Shown here: positions 42,326-52,657 of the stretch, in pieces
Numbering within the stretch: the stretch's first letter is position 1
Layout: the number at the start of each line of letters is the position of its first letter
Assembly: GCF_900141885.1 (NCBI RefSeq)
Contig: NZ_FQYY01000002.1
Location: 1 to 64,000, forward strand
DNA from: Mesonia phycicola
GTDB lineage: Bacteria; Bacteroidota; Bacteroidia; Flavobacteriales; Flavobacteriaceae
Length of the DNA stretch: 64,000 nucleotides
Direction of reading: 5' to 3'
Position numbers and translations under genes: made by a program
The notes under the pieces: model-generated
Database searches by the model: none
Seen by the model: only the letters and a program-made list of their open reading frames with translations
Told to the model about the DNA's origin: nothing

Positions 42326-44053
42326 TTAAACAATTTTATTCCAATTTTTCCAGATAAAGAAAGTGCAAAATATAGCAAGTACAAATGCTATGATAGCAGA
42401 AAAATAATCTGAATAAATATAAAAGCCTGTACCAAATAAAATAGCGTAAATACCTATAACTCCCGTAAAAAAAGCACCAATTTTATAGTTAAAATGATGA
42501 AATTTACCTTGTTTATCAAATACTAAATTTTCAAATTTCTGAAGTGTTTCTTTATCACTTGGCTTAGTTAATAAAGTAACCACTACCCAAACTATGGTTG
42601 TTATTACCACTCCAAACACTAATTGCCAATGAGACTCCCAATTAATAATTGGTTGGTCCATTTTATTATTTAAAAAAAGAAGTATTGCTAATACAAATGA
42701 AACCGCCATTGCTGCAATTTCACTATACGGATTAATTCTTAACCAAAACCACCTTAAAATAAATAATAAACCAGTACCTGCGCCAATTTGTAGTAATAAA
42801 TTAAAAGCATCTCTTGCTTCTTCTAATACAAGAGATAAAAAGCCTGCTGCTATCATCATAATTAAAGTAGAAACTCTACCAACTAATACTTTTGATTTTT
42901 CTGAAGCCTTTGGGTTAACAAATCTTGCATAAAAATCATTTACCACATAACTACTTCCCCAATTTAAATGTGTAGAAATAGTACTCATAAAAGCAGCAAT
43001 TAAAGAGGTAATTACTATTCCTAATAAACCAGCAGGTAAATAAGTAAGCATCGCAGGGTAGGAGAGATCATCTTTTACAAAAGAAGCTCCCAAATCTGGA
43101 AAAGCTTTTTGTAAACTAGCCAAATCTGGAAATATAATTATAGAAGCTAAACCTATAATAATCCAAGGCCAAGGTCTAAGTGCGTAATGTGAAATATTAA
43201 AAAATAAGGTGGCCCAAACTGCATGCTTTTCATTTTTAGCGGCTAACATTCGTTGTGCAATATAACCACCACCACCAGGCTCTGACCCCGGATACCAAAC
43301 ACTCCACCATTGTACTGCCAACGGAATTATTAATAATGGTATAAAAACTTCTGGTTGAGAAAAATCTGGAAATAAATTAGTATTACTAGATACTTCTGGA
43401 TGTAAAAGTAAATTTTCTAAACCGCCAATTTCTGGCAAATTGACTATATAAATACTAGCCCAAATACTACCAATCATTGCAATAATAAATTGGATAAAGT
43501 CTGTTATTAATACCCCTTGTAAACCACCAAGCATAGAGTAAGTAACCGTTACTATAGAAGCTATAATTAATGTTTCTGCTTCAGAAAAACCAAACATTAC
43601 GTGCCCAATTTTTATAGCAGCTAAACAGACCGTAGCCATAATTACTACGTTAAAAAATACCCCAAGGTAAATTGCTCTAAAGCCTCTTAAAAAGGCAGCA
43701 CTTTTACCACTATACCTTAGCTCATAAAATTCTAAATCTGTAGTGATATTACTTTTTCTCCAGAGTTTTGCATAAAAAAATACGGTCAACATTCCTGTTA
43801 AAAGAAAGCTCCACCAAATCCAATTTCCGTAAACTCCATCTTTTCTTACAATACCAGCAACTAACCCTGGCGTATCTGCAGCAAAAGTAGTAGCCACCAT
43901 AGATACACCTAATAACCACCAAGGCATATTTCTGCCAGAAAGAAAAAAGTTTTGAGAAGATTTACCGCTGCGTCTAGCAACTAAAATTCCTACAAGTAAG
44001 CTGATTAAAAAAAAGGCTATAATAAATAGCCAGTCTAATGTGGATAGCAACAT
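42326..44053 (-). CDS. Sodium:solute symporter (SSS family)
   Basis: The 575-residue protein has about 14 membrane segments and the SSS pattern (RRSGKSSQNFFLSGRNMPWW; TYSMLGGLQGVLITDFIQF). Members cotransport Na+ with sugars, amino acids or similar solutes. The solute is not clear from sequence. It converges with tamB with only 4 bp between. Confidence 0.92.
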   Translation of the reverse strand: MLLSTLDWLFIIAFFLISLLVGILVARRSGKSSQNFFLSGRNMPWWLLGVSMVATTFAADTPGLVAGIVRKDGVYGNWIWWSFLLTGMLTVFFYAKLWRKSNITTDLEFYELRYSGKSAAFLRGFRAIYLGVFFNVVIMATVCLAAIKIGHVMFGFSEAETLIIASIVTVTYSMLGGLQGVLITDFIQFIIAMIGSIWASIYIVNLPEIGGLENLLLHPEVSSNTNLFPDFSQPEVFIPLLIIPLAVQWWSVWYPGSEPGGGGYIAQRMLAAKNEKHAVWATLFFNISHYALRPWPWIIIGLASIIIFPDLASLQKAFPDLGASFVKDDLSYPAMLTYLPAGLLGIVITSLIAAFMSTISTHLNWGSSYVVNDFYARFVNPKASEKSKVLVGRVSTLIMMIAAGFLSLVLEEARDAFNLLLQIGAGTGLLFILRWFWLRINPYSEIAAMAVSFVLAILLFLNNKMDQPIINWESHWQLVFGVVITTIVWVVVTLLTKPSDKETLQKFENLVFDKQGKFHHFNYKIGAFFTGVIGIYAILFGTGFYIYSDYFSAIIAFVLAIFCTFFIWKNWNKIV

Positions 44054-44096
44054 GAATATGTAATTTGGTTGCTAAAAGTAATAAAAAGATGTAGAA

Positions 44097-44483
44097 TTAA
44101 ATATCTTTAATTGCAATTGCACTAATTTCTACATTTACAAACTTTGGTAAGTTAGCAACTTCTACTGTTTCTCTAGCAGGAGCTGTGTCTTCATTAAAAT
44201 ATTTGCCATAAATTTTATTAATAACAGCAAAATTATTCATATCACTTATAAAAATAGAAGTTTTTATAACGTTCTCAAAAGTCATTCCTGCTTCATTTAA
44301 GATTGCTTCTAGGTTTTTCATTACCAAGGTTGTTTCATCTTCTAAAGATCCTTTAAAAAGCTCATTAGTTTTAGGGTCTATTGCAATTTGCCCAGAAGTA
44401 TATAGCATATTACCGGTTAAAACAGCTTGGTTATACGGACCAATTGGAGCAGGAGCATTACTAGTAGTGATTATTTTTTTCAT
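44097..44483 (-). CDS. ridA: RidA-family reactive intermediate deaminase
   Basis: The 128-residue protein has the RidA signature (APAPIGPYNQAVLTGNMLYT; RETVEVANLPKFVNVEI). The Arg in PARETVEV matches the Arg that binds the substrate carboxylate. It hydrolyses 2-aminoacrylate-type enamines from PLP enzymes. Length is typical. Confidence 0.94.
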   Translation of the reverse strand: MKKIITTSNAPAPIGPYNQAVLTGNMLYTSGQIAIDPKTNELFKGSLEDETTLVMKNLEAILNEAGMTFENVIKTSIFISDMNNFAVINKIYGKYFNEDTAPARETVEVANLPKFVNVEISAIAIKDI

Positions 44484-44495
44484 AAAATATGGTTT

Positions 44496-47207
44496 TTATA
44501 AACTTCTATCTCTTTCTCTGTTTTTATCGTACTTAACATCACTAAGTACACTTGCTTTAATTCCTATAAAGAAATACCAAGATTCTCTAGTACCAAATGG
44601 TGTCCAGTTAAAGCTCATACGCCAGCTTTCTAAATCTCTCTGAAACCTTAATTGAGTATATGTAAAACCTTTATCTTTTAAATCAAAACCAGAAGAAGCA
44701 CCTACAGACCAGCGTGGTGATAAATCTACATTTCCTGAAAACATTAATGAATGAGATGAAATTTCGTTTTGTCTTGCTGCATTAGCATAAGTCATGGTGT
44801 AAGATAAGGTTAAATCCCAAGGAATTTTATAATTGTAATTTTCATTATCTACTTCTTCATCATCTGGTTTTTCTTCTTCATCTTCAAAAGTACCATCATA
44901 ATTCATCCCTTTACCAAACAAATCATCAGTTCTACCACCTTGCCTAAAGGTATCACTATCTTCCCCTTTTTTATCGTCTTTGCTTTTATCTTTAGAAAAA
45001 TCATCACTAGAAAAAGAGTAACCAAAACTCACATTACCATTGGTTAATCTAAATAAACTACCTCCATTATTAATATTCCACTCGTCAATTCTAGAGTTAC
45101 TATTATCTAATGCATAAGGATCTAATGCTGCACTAAAGTTTATATTTACTTTTTCTTTAAACAGGGGCAGAGTACCTCTAACTTGAATAGGAGATAAGGC
45201 TAAAGTGTCTGCTGCTAAATCATAAGAAGAACTAAACGATAGGTTACTTAGTAATTTTCTTGTTTCTGGTTCTTCTGCTAATGTATCTTTAGATTTTATT
45301 TTGGCTTCAAAATCATTGGTCACACTAAACCCTATACTACTAGAGTAACTATTACTAGGTGCGCCGTATAAGGTACCTTGAAATTTAGAATATTCTACCA
45401 CTTCTTCTTCTATACCTGTAGAGGCTGGTATCACGTATGAGTCGTAATACTGATCAAAAGCTGGATTAGTAGAATAACTTAAACTTGGTCTTACCGTATG
45501 CCTAATAGCTTGAATTTTTTTATCTTTTCCGAAGTTAAAAATTCCGTAAATAGTAGTACCAATACTAGTACTAAAATTATAAGTTCTATAAGATTCAAAA
45601 CCATTAACAGTATCTATTACTACTTCTTGAGCAGTTTCATCATAAGACCTTTCGTAGGTTTTAAAAACCCAGTTTTCTTCAAATGAAGTACCAGCGCTAA
45701 CACTAAAATAATTAAATAATTTGAAGTTGGTATTAATAGGAATACTGTGCTGAATACCACTTTCTACGTCTCTAAACATTTCTGGTTTAAAAAATATAGA
45801 ATCGTTTGTATCAAAATTATTTTCTCCTCTAACTGTATATTGAAAATTAATATTTTCTATAATTCCGCTCTTAGAACCTGTTTTAGGCTCAAAAGGATAA
45901 ACTCTTCCCATGCTTGCTTGCACTGTGGGAAGCGTCATGCTAATATCTCCTGTGTTACTATTTTGACTATGGGTAGCGGCGATAGTTAAATTTACTTCTG
46001 GTTCTCCCTGAAAAGTTTTATTGTAAGATACAGATGAGTTTAAAGTGTTATTTAAAAAATTACCAGTATTGGTCTGGTTAATGGTTTGTTGGTAATATTC
46101 GCTACTTCCTAAATTTACAGATGCTGAGAACCTAGAATTAGGATTTGCATTACCATCTTGTGAATGGCTCCAAGTAATATTATAAATAGAACTTTCTGCA
46201 TAATCTGGAAAACCAGGTTCACTAGTTAGTAATTTTTCATATCTAAAATTAAAATTACCACTAAATTTATATCTAACTTTATAATTAGACTCTAACCTAA
46301 AATCATAACTACCATTGGTGTAGTAACTACCCAAAGTAGCCAAATCAAAATAATCACTTATATTAAAGTAATAACCTCCGTTTTGTAAAAAATACCCTCT
46401 TTGGTTATTATCTCCAAAAGAAGGAATAATAAAACCAGAAGCTCGTTCTTCTGTTAAAGGAAAGTAACCAAAAGGAAGCCCTAGTGGAGTAGGGACATCT
46501 GCAATGTACATATTTACAAAACCGGTAACAATCTTTTTATCTGGTACCATTTTTATTTTTCTAGCATAAAAATAATATTCAGGATTGTCTACGTCTTCAG
46601 AAGTAGTAAACTTTACGTTTTGCATGTAATAAACAGAGTCATTTTGCCTTTTAGTAACTTCGCCTTTTACTTTAAAGGCTCCTTGATCTGTTCTAGAATT
46701 GTAAACTAACGCTTTTTCTGTTTCAAAATTAAACCTAATACTGTCTGGCTCCACCACATTTTGCCCTTGAGTAAAAACTGGTTTTTGGGTATAAGTGCCA
46801 CTGGTATCTTTTATACCAAAGGCATAAACCTCTTTTTTAGTATTATCTAAAATAATTAAACCAGCTTCAATGGTAATATCACCGTAAACAATTTTCCCTT
46901 GGTTATATAAGTAAGCTCTTCCGTTGGTTCTATCAAACCGAATGTAGTCTTTTGCTGTAGAGACAATATTATCGGTTAAAAAACTTTCTTTTTTAGGTTT
47001 AATGGTATCTAAGCTTACTGTATCTAGCTCAATAATTTTATTTTCTGCAAAATTCAACTCAGTAGTATCACTTACTGGAATCATTTGAGGGGTTTTAAAC
47101 TCTACTTGAGCTGGAGTTAAACTATCTCTTTCTTGAGCTATTAGACCGCCAAAGTAAAATAAGGGTAGAAAATAGACAAAAACTATGTATTTTAAGTTTG
47201 CTTGCAA
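44496..47207 (-). CDS. lptD: LptD-like outer-membrane LPS assembly protein
   Basis: The 903-residue protein starts at TTG 47205-47207, with a signal peptide to about residue 24. An OstA-like N-terminal domain (about 80-200: DYIRFDRTNGRAYLYNQGKI) precedes a long beta-barrel. The barrel begins with LGLPFGYFPLTEERASGFII. Residues 720-790 form a long acidic, Lys/Asp/Glu-rich loop. LptD inserts LPS in the outer leaflet. It is divergent from the amidase gene. Confidence 0.88.
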   Translation of the reverse strand: MQANLKYIVFVYFLPLFYFGGLIAQERDSLTPAQVEFKTPQMIPVSDTTELNFAENKIIELDTVSLDTIKPKKESFLTDNIVSTAKDYIRFDRTNGRAYLYNQGKIVYGDITIEAGLIILDNTKKEVYAFGIKDTSGTYTQKPVFTQGQNVVEPDSIRFNFETEKALVYNSRTDQGAFKVKGEVTKRQNDSVYYMQNVKFTTSEDVDNPEYYFYARKIKMVPDKKIVTGFVNMYIADVPTPLGLPFGYFPLTEERASGFIIPSFGDNNQRGYFLQNGGYYFNISDYFDLATLGSYYTNGSYDFRLESNYKVRYKFSGNFNFRYEKLLTSEPGFPDYAESSIYNITWSHSQDGNANPNSRFSASVNLGSSEYYQQTINQTNTGNFLNNTLNSSVSYNKTFQGEPEVNLTIAATHSQNSNTGDISMTLPTVQASMGRVYPFEPKTGSKSGIIENINFQYTVRGENNFDTNDSIFFKPEMFRDVESGIQHSIPINTNFKLFNYFSVSAGTSFEENWVFKTYERSYDETAQEVVIDTVNGFESYRTYNFSTSIGTTIYGIFNFGKDKKIQAIRHTVRPSLSYSTNPAFDQYYDSYVIPASTGIEEEVVEYSKFQGTLYGAPSNSYSSSIGFSVTNDFEAKIKSKDTLAEEPETRKLLSNLSFSSSYDLAADTLALSPIQVRGTLPLFKEKVNINFSAALDPYALDNSNSRIDEWNINNGGSLFRLTNGNVSFGYSFSSDDFSKDKSKDDKKGEDSDTFRQGGRTDDLFGKGMNYDGTFEDEEEKPDDEEVDNENYNYKIPWDLTLSYTMTYANAARQNEISSHSLMFSGNVDLSPRWSVGASSGFDLKDKGFTYTQLRFQRDLESWRMSFNWTPFGTRESWYFFIGIKASVLSDVKYDKNRERDRSL

Positions 47208-47219
47208 TGCTAATAGTTC

Positions 47220-47227
47220 TATTTTTG
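47220..47227 (+). promoter_or_regulatory. Putative -7 box of the amidase gene
   Basis: TATTTTTG matches TAnnTTTG in the short region between lptD and the amidase. It would give a leader of about 108 nt. Confidence 0.4.
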
Positions 47228-47341
47228 TATTGTTTGGCTTACTTTTTGAAAACCCAAAATTACATATATTTTTTGAAGGTTAACATACTATTTTGTAAAA
47301 TCGAAAATTTATCAAAAAATAAGACCACTAACTATTTCATT

Positions 47342-48460
47342 ATGAAAACGTATAAGTTTCTTTTTATTGCATTTATAAGTTTAATAGCATTTAATATTTC
47401 AGTATTTGCTCATACTTTACCACCTACAGAAAAGTTTGTAGTGGTTTTAGATGCTGGTCACGGAGGGAAAGATCCAGGTAACCGAGGTAATGGTTACAAA
47501 GAAAAAGACATTGCCTTAAAAATAATTTTAAAAGTAGGAAAAGAGTTAGAGAAGCATCAAGATATAAAAGTTGTTTACACACGTAAAACAGATGTATTTG
47601 TAACTTTAGATAAAAGAGCAGAAATTGCTAACGATGCTAAAGCAGATTTATTTGTAAGTGTACACTGTAATGCAGCAAGCTCTACTAGTGCTTATGGTAC
47701 AGAAACTTTTGTATTAGGTTTACATAGAAATGCAGATAACCTTAAAATAGCTATGAAAGAAAACTCTGTAATAACACTAGAAGATGATTATGAGGTTACC
47801 TATGGTGGTTTTGACCCAAATTCACCAGCATCTTATATAGGTATGACATTAATGCAAGAAGAATATTTAGACCAAAGTATTTTACTTTCAGATTATGTGC
47901 AAAAACAATTTACCAATAAATTAAAGAGAAAAGATAGAGGGGTAAAACAAGCAGGTTTTCTTGTTTTAAGAAAAACTTATATGCCTAGTGTGTTGGTTGA
48001 AACTGGATTTTTAACCAATAGTACTGAAGGCAAATATTTAAACTCAAGTACAGGACAATTAAAAATGGCCTCTGCAATTGTTGAGGGAATAGTTAACTAT
48101 AAAAACAGTATTAATTTACACTCTATAGAAGTAGTAAATACAGATACAAACACCACCAACACATCTTCTGTAACAAAAAACACAGATATTTATAATGACA
48201 TTGTATTTAAAGTTCAATTAGCCGCAGGTTCTACTGCAATTGAAACCAAATCTTATAATTTTAAAGGATTAAATGGGGTTTCTCGAAAAAAGGAAGGAAG
48301 TTTATATAAATATTATTACGGTAACACCTCTGATTATTTACTAATTCAAGAAAAGCAAAAAGAAGCTATTGATGCTGGTTATAAAAAATGTTATATTATT
48401 GCTTTTAAAGGAGAGAAGAAAATCAGCGTTAATGAGGCGTTAAAATCTAAGACAAAATAA
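47342..48460 (+). CDS. N-acetylmuramoyl-L-alanine amidase with SPOR-like C-terminus
   Basis: Start at ATG 47342, which yields a signal peptide (MKTYKFLFIAFISLIAFNIS, cut near FAH); the longer frame overlaps lptD. The 372-residue protein has the amidase_3 zinc motifs VVLDAGHGGKDPG and SVHCNAA, with VLVETGFLTN near the end of the domain. The C-terminal 85 residues (IVFKVQLAAGSTAIETKSYN) resemble SPOR, a glycan-binding module. It cuts the peptide stem from peptidoglycan during division. It precedes mlaD. Confidence 0.92.
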   Translation: MKTYKFLFIAFISLIAFNISVFAHTLPPTEKFVVVLDAGHGGKDPGNRGNGYKEKDIALKIILKVGKELEKHQDIKVVYTRKTDVFVTLDKRAEIANDAKADLFVSVHCNAASSTSAYGTETFVLGLHRNADNLKIAMKENSVITLEDDYEVTYGGFDPNSPASYIGMTLMQEEYLDQSILLSDYVQKQFTNKLKRKDRGVKQAGFLVLRKTYMPSVLVETGFLTNSTEGKYLNSSTGQLKMASAIVEGIVNYKNSINLHSIEVVNTDTNTTNTSSVTKNTDIYNDIVFKVQLAAGSTAIETKSYNFKGLNGVSRKKEGSLYKYYYGNTSDYLLIQEKQKEAIDAGYKKCYIIAFKGEKKISVNEALKSKTK

Positions 48461-48484
48461 AACTGCTTTTCTATTTTTAATCCT

Positions 48485-48492
48485 TAAATTTG
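48485..48492 (+). promoter_or_regulatory. -7 box of mlaD
   Basis: TAAATTTG matches TAnnTTTG. It lies 22 bp before the TTG start of the MlaD-like gene, giving a short leader. Confidence 0.5.
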
Positions 48493-48514
48493 CTAACCAC
48501 ATAAAATAATTCTT

Positions 48515-49462
48515 TTGAAATTAACCAACGAAGTTAAAACCGCTTTACTAGCTATTGTAGCCATTGTACTATTAGTTTTTGGCTATAGTTTTCTTAAAGG
48601 AAATAATCTATTAAACAATAATAGAACATTTTTTGCGGTCTATAATGATGTAGAGGGATTAGCTGTTTCTTCTCCTGTTACAATTAATGGCTTACAAGTA
48701 GGTACCATTACAAATATTGATTTTTTAGACACTAATGGTAGAATTTTAGTGGAGATGAATGTGAAAAACGATTTTAGTTTTTCTAAACATAGTAAAGCTA
48801 AAATCTATGGAGGAGATTTAATAGGTGGTAAATCTATGTCTATAATTCCTGATTATAAAGGTGAAACTGCTAAAAGTGGAGATACTTTAGAAGGTGATAT
48901 TGATGAAGGTTTACTTGAATTGGTAAACGATAGATTAAAGCCATTACAAGAAAAAATTGAAAACGCTGTGGTTAGTGCAGATAGTTTAATAAATGGTATT
49001 AATGATATTTTAGAACCTAAAACAAGAGATAATATAAAAGGTTCTATTGCTAGTTTAAATGAAACCATGACTTCATTTAAAAACACTGCAGAAAACTTAA
49101 ATGGTATTTTAGTTAATAATGAAGTAAAATTAAATAGAACTTTCACAAATTTAGACGAACTTTCATCTAATTTAAACACCTTTTCAGACACACTTTCTAA
49201 AATAGAAATTAATAAATTAGTAGGTGAATTTGAAGGAGTAATTAACGATTTTAAACAAATTTCAGATAATTTAACCAATGGTAAAGGTACCGCTGGTAAA
49301 TTACTAAATGATGATAAAGTATATAATAATCTAGACCGTGCTACTAAACAGTTAGAGCAGTTGCTTCAAGATATTAAACTTAATCCAAAAAGATATGTTC
49401 ATTTCTCTGTATTTGGCAAAAAAGATGGAGAATATAGTAAGCCTAAAGATTCTTTAAAATAA
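48515..49462 (+). CDS. mlaD: MlaD-like MCE-domain protein
   Basis: The 315-residue protein starts at TTG 48515. It has one membrane segment (about 8-26), an MCE domain (about 38-115: NDVEGLAVSSPVTINGLQVG) and a helical tail with coiled-coil pattern. MlaD binds phospholipids for transport between membranes. The partner genes mlaE/F are not next to it. It starts an operon with Fe-S genes. Confidence 0.9.
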   Translation: MKLTNEVKTALLAIVAIVLLVFGYSFLKGNNLLNNNRTFFAVYNDVEGLAVSSPVTINGLQVGTITNIDFLDTNGRILVEMNVKNDFSFSKHSKAKIYGGDLIGGKSMSIIPDYKGETAKSGDTLEGDIDEGLLELVNDRLKPLQEKIENAVVSADSLINGINDILEPKTRDNIKGSIASLNETMTSFKNTAENLNGILVNNEVKLNRTFTNLDELSSNLNTFSDTLSKIEINKLVGEFEGVINDFKQISDNLTNGKGTAGKLLNDDKVYNNLDRATKQLEQLLQDIKLNPKRYVHFSVFGKKDGEYSKPKDSLK

Positions 49463-49468
49463 AAACAC

Positions 49469-50812
49469 ATGCAATTGATATCTCAAATTTTATTTGTTAT
49501 CGTTCTTATTTTGGGTGTTGGTTTTTTTACCAAAAACATCCAAAAGCTTATCAAGTACATTAAATTAGGGAAATCTATTGATAGAACAGACCACCCAAAA
49601 GAGCGTTTTGCCAATATGGCTAGAGTTGCATTAGGGCAATCTAAAATGGTAAAAAGGCCTATTGCTGGTTTTTTACATATTGTAGTTTACGTTGGTTTTA
49701 TTATTATCAATATTGAAGTTTTAGAAATTATAATAGATGGTATTTTTGGTACACATCGTGTTTTTTCTTTTTTAGGTACAACTTATAATGTATTAATTGC
49801 AGCATTTGAAGTTTTAGCATTTTTAGTGTTAGTAGGTGTAATTATTTTCTGGATAAGAAGAAATGTTATAAAAATTAAACGTTTCTGGTCTAAAGAAATG
49901 ACAGGTTGGCCAAAAAACGATGCCAATTACATTCTTTATTTTGAAATGGTGTTAATGGCTTTATTTTTATTAATGAATGCTGCAGATTTTCAATTACAAA
50001 CATTGGGAGCAGATCATTATGCAAATGAAGCAGGAATAATGGGAGCATTCCCTATCAGTCAATATATAGTTCCTTTAATAGATGGTTTAAGTACTTCTGC
50101 ATTAATCATTTTAGAGAGAACAGCTTGGTGGTTACACATTGTAGGTATTTTATTCTTTTTAAATTACTTATACTATTCTAAACATCTACATATATTATTA
50201 GCTTTCCCTAACACATATTTTGCAAATTTAAAACCAAAAGGAGAGCTTAATAACCTAGAAGCTGTAACTAATGAGGTAAAACTTATGATGGATCCTTCGG
50301 CAGATCCTTTTGCTACTCCTGAAACAAGTGAAGGAGAAGAAGATATGCCAGAAAAATTTGGAGCCAGTGATGTGCAAGATTTAAACTGGGTACAATTATT
50401 AAACTCTTACACTTGTACAGAGTGTGGGCGTTGTACTTCAGAATGTCCTGCAAACCAAACAGGAAAAAAATTATCTCCACGTAAAATAATGATGGACACG
50501 CGTGACCGTTTAAAAGAAGTAGGAGATAACATCCAAGCCAATAAAGAATTTAAAGACGATGGTAAGCAATTACTACACGATTATATAACTACAGAAGAAC
50601 TTTGGGCTTGTACCTCTTGTAACGCTTGTGTAGAGGCTTGCCCTATAGGTATAGATCCATTATCTATTATTGTAGATATGAGAAGATATTTGGTAATGGA
50701 ACAAAGTGCTGCTCCAAATGAGTTAAATATTGCGATGGGTAATATAGAAAATAACGGAGCACCTTGGCCATATAACCAAATGGATAGATTAAATTGGGTT
50801 AACGAAAATTAA
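49469..50812 (+). CDS. Membrane-bound Fe-S protein (HdrC/GlpC-like)
   Basis: The 447-residue protein has five or six membrane segments in the first 250 residues. A cytoplasmic region with two 4Fe-4S sites follows: CTECGRCTSECP (from about 315) and CTSCNACVEACP (from about 380). This is like HdrC or a NarI-like cytochrome fused to ferredoxin. It probably passes electrons with the CCG-domain protein at 51292. The quinone partner is inferred. Confidence 0.88.
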   Translation: MQLISQILFVIVLILGVGFFTKNIQKLIKYIKLGKSIDRTDHPKERFANMARVALGQSKMVKRPIAGFLHIVVYVGFIIINIEVLEIIIDGIFGTHRVFSFLGTTYNVLIAAFEVLAFLVLVGVIIFWIRRNVIKIKRFWSKEMTGWPKNDANYILYFEMVLMALFLLMNAADFQLQTLGADHYANEAGIMGAFPISQYIVPLIDGLSTSALIILERTAWWLHIVGILFFLNYLYYSKHLHILLAFPNTYFANLKPKGELNNLEAVTNEVKLMMDPSADPFATPETSEGEEDMPEKFGASDVQDLNWVQLLNSYTCTECGRCTSECPANQTGKKLSPRKIMMDTRDRLKEVGDNIQANKEFKDDGKQLLHDYITTEELWACTSCNACVEACPIGIDPLSIIVDMRRYLVMEQSAAPNELNIAMGNIENNGAPWPYNQMDRLNWVNEN

Positions 50813-50824
50813 AAAAATATAGCT

Positions 50825-51265
50825 TTGGAAGATAAAAATAAAGACCTAGACAACTTATTAAAAGACAAATCTGAAAACGGAGAACTTATAAGTCCTGTTT
50901 TACCTCACGAAGTAAAAAATTACTTAATAGATATAGATGGTACAATAACAGAAGATGTACCTAATGAGGAGCCAGAACGTATGAAAACCTGTAAACCTTT
51001 TGCAGATGCATTGCAAACAGTAAACAAATGGTTTGAAAAAGGTCACCGTATTTGCTTTTTTACATCAAGAACAGAAGAGCATCGTGAAATTACAGAAACT
51101 TGGTTAGAAGAAAATGGTTTTAAATACCATAGCCTTTTAATGGGTAAACCTAGAGGAGGAAACTACCATTGGATTGATAATCATTTAGTAAAAGCTACTC
51201 GTTACAAAGGTAAGTTTACAGATTTAGTAGAAAAAAGTGTGAAAATAGAAGTGTTTAAAGACTAA
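50825..51265 (+). CDS. HAD-like phosphatase
   Basis: The 146-residue protein starts at TTG 50825. It has the HAD motif LIDIDGTITED, where the two Asp form the phospho-enzyme site. FFTSRTEEHREITETWLEEN carries motif II, and WIDNHLV is near the C-terminus. Flavobacterial homologues are sometimes called phosphoheptose isomerase, for which I see no support. It lies between the two Fe-S genes; substrate unknown. Confidence 0.78.
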   Translation: MEDKNKDLDNLLKDKSENGELISPVLPHEVKNYLIDIDGTITEDVPNEEPERMKTCKPFADALQTVNKWFEKGHRICFFTSRTEEHREITETWLEENGFKYHSLLMGKPRGGNYHWIDNHLVKATRYKGKFTDLVEKSVKIEVFKD

Positions 51266-51291
51266 ACTCTTTAAATATAAAAATATAAATT

Positions 51292-52083
51292 ATGGCTGAA
51301 GCAATTAAAGTACCCACAATGGCAGAGTATATGGCAGAAGGTAAAAAACCAGAAGTCTTATTTTGGGTGGGTTGTGCTGGTAGTTTTGATGATAGAGCTA
51401 AAAAAATAACTAAAGCTTTTGTAAAACTTCTGCATAAATCTGGAGTAGAATTTGCAGTTTTAGGTACAGAAGAAAGTTGTACCGGTGATCCTGCTAAACG
51501 CTCCGGAAATGAATTTCTTTTTCAAATGCAAGCAGTAACTAACATCGAAGTTTTAAATAGTTATGAAATTAAAAAAATTGTAACTGCTTGTCCTCATTGT
51601 TTCAATACCATAAAAAATGAATACCCAGAATTAGGTGGTAATTACGAAGTAATGCACCACACTCAATTTTTAAAAAGCCTTTTAGAAGAAGGGAGATTAA
51701 AAGTAGAAGGTGGTAAATTTAAAGGGAAGAGAATTACTTTTCACGATCCTTGCTATTTAGGTAGAGCCAATAACGAGTATGAAGCACCACGTGATTTACT
51801 AAAAAAACTAGAAGTAGAATTAGTAGAAATGCGTAAGTGCAAATCTAACGGACTTTGTTGTGGAGCAGGAGGCGGACAAATGTTTAAAGAGCCAGAAAAA
51901 GGAGATAAAGACGTTAATATTTTACGTACAGAGCAAGCAATGGAAACTAAACCAGAAGTAATTGCTGCAGGTTGTCCATTTTGTAATACAATGATGACAG
52001 ATGGTGTTAAAGGCAAAAATCAAGAAGGGCAAATTGAAGTGATGGATGTTGCGGAAATGATTGCAGATGCCGATGATTTATAA
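51292..52083 (+). CDS. CCG-domain Fe-S oxidoreductase subunit (HdrB/LutA-like)
   Basis: The 263-residue protein has two cysteine-rich CCG domains: VTACPHCFNTIKNEYP and HDPCYLGRANNEYEAPR, then CCGAGGGQMF and AAGCPFCNTMMTD. HdrB-like proteins bind a special 4Fe-4S centre and work with the HdrC-like protein two genes upstream. The physiological substrate is not known. Confidence 0.9.
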   Translation: MAEAIKVPTMAEYMAEGKKPEVLFWVGCAGSFDDRAKKITKAFVKLLHKSGVEFAVLGTEESCTGDPAKRSGNEFLFQMQAVTNIEVLNSYEIKKIVTACPHCFNTIKNEYPELGGNYEVMHHTQFLKSLLEEGRLKVEGGKFKGKRITFHDPCYLGRANNEYEAPRDLLKKLEVELVEMRKCKSNGLCCGAGGGQMFKEPEKGDKDVNILRTEQAMETKPEVIAAGCPFCNTMMTDGVKGKNQEGQIEVMDVAEMIADADDL

Positions 52084-52103
52084 ATGATGAAGAATTAGAT
52101 TTT

Positions 52104-52586
52104 ATGTTGATTAATTTTAAAGAATTACCTCCAGAAGCTCGAATCTGGATATACCAAGCAAATAGACCTTTTAAAGAAGAAGAACTTCAAGAAATAAATT
52201 CAGAAATAGAAGCCTTTTTAACTGCTTGGACAGCTCACGGGTCTAGCCTAAAAGCTGGTTATAAAATACCATACAATAGATTTATTGTTTTTGGTTTAGA
52301 CCAAGAAATAGCATCAGCAAGTGGTTGTTCTATAGATGCTAGTGTTCATTTTATTCAATCTTTAGAAAAAAAATATAATGTGACTTTATTAGATAAAATG
52401 AATGTCACATTTAAACAAGGCGAATATTTAGCACACAAACCTCTTACAGATTTTAAGAATCTTGTTAAGAATAAATCTGTTTCAGAAAACACTATAGTTT
52501 TTAATAATTTAGTAAATAACAAAGAAGAGTTTACACACAATTGGGAAGTGCCTCTTAAAGATAGTTGGCATAACCGTTTTCTTTAA
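52104..52586 (+). CDS. Conserved protein of unknown function
   Basis: The 160-residue protein begins MLINFKELPPEARIWIYQAN. I recognise it as a conserved Bacteroidota family often labelled 'ABC transporter ATPase', but I see no Walker A, Walker B or signature motif, so I do not use that name. It lies 20 bp after the CCG gene in the same direction. Confidence 0.75.
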   Translation: MLINFKELPPEARIWIYQANRPFKEEELQEINSEIEAFLTAWTAHGSSLKAGYKIPYNRFIVFGLDQEIASASGCSIDASVHFIQSLEKKYNVTLLDKMNVTFKQGEYLAHKPLTDFKNLVKNKSVSENTIVFNNLVNNKEEFTHNWEVPLKDSWHNRFL

Positions 52587-52657
52587 TTACTACATAATTT
52601 TAAAGCTAAATAAAGCGTTACCCATAAAGTAACGCTAAAAATATTCCCTCTCGTTAA

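Noticed and set aside
52104-52586. ABC transporter ATPase
   Set aside because: The family often has this label, but no Walker A, Walker B or signature motif is present.
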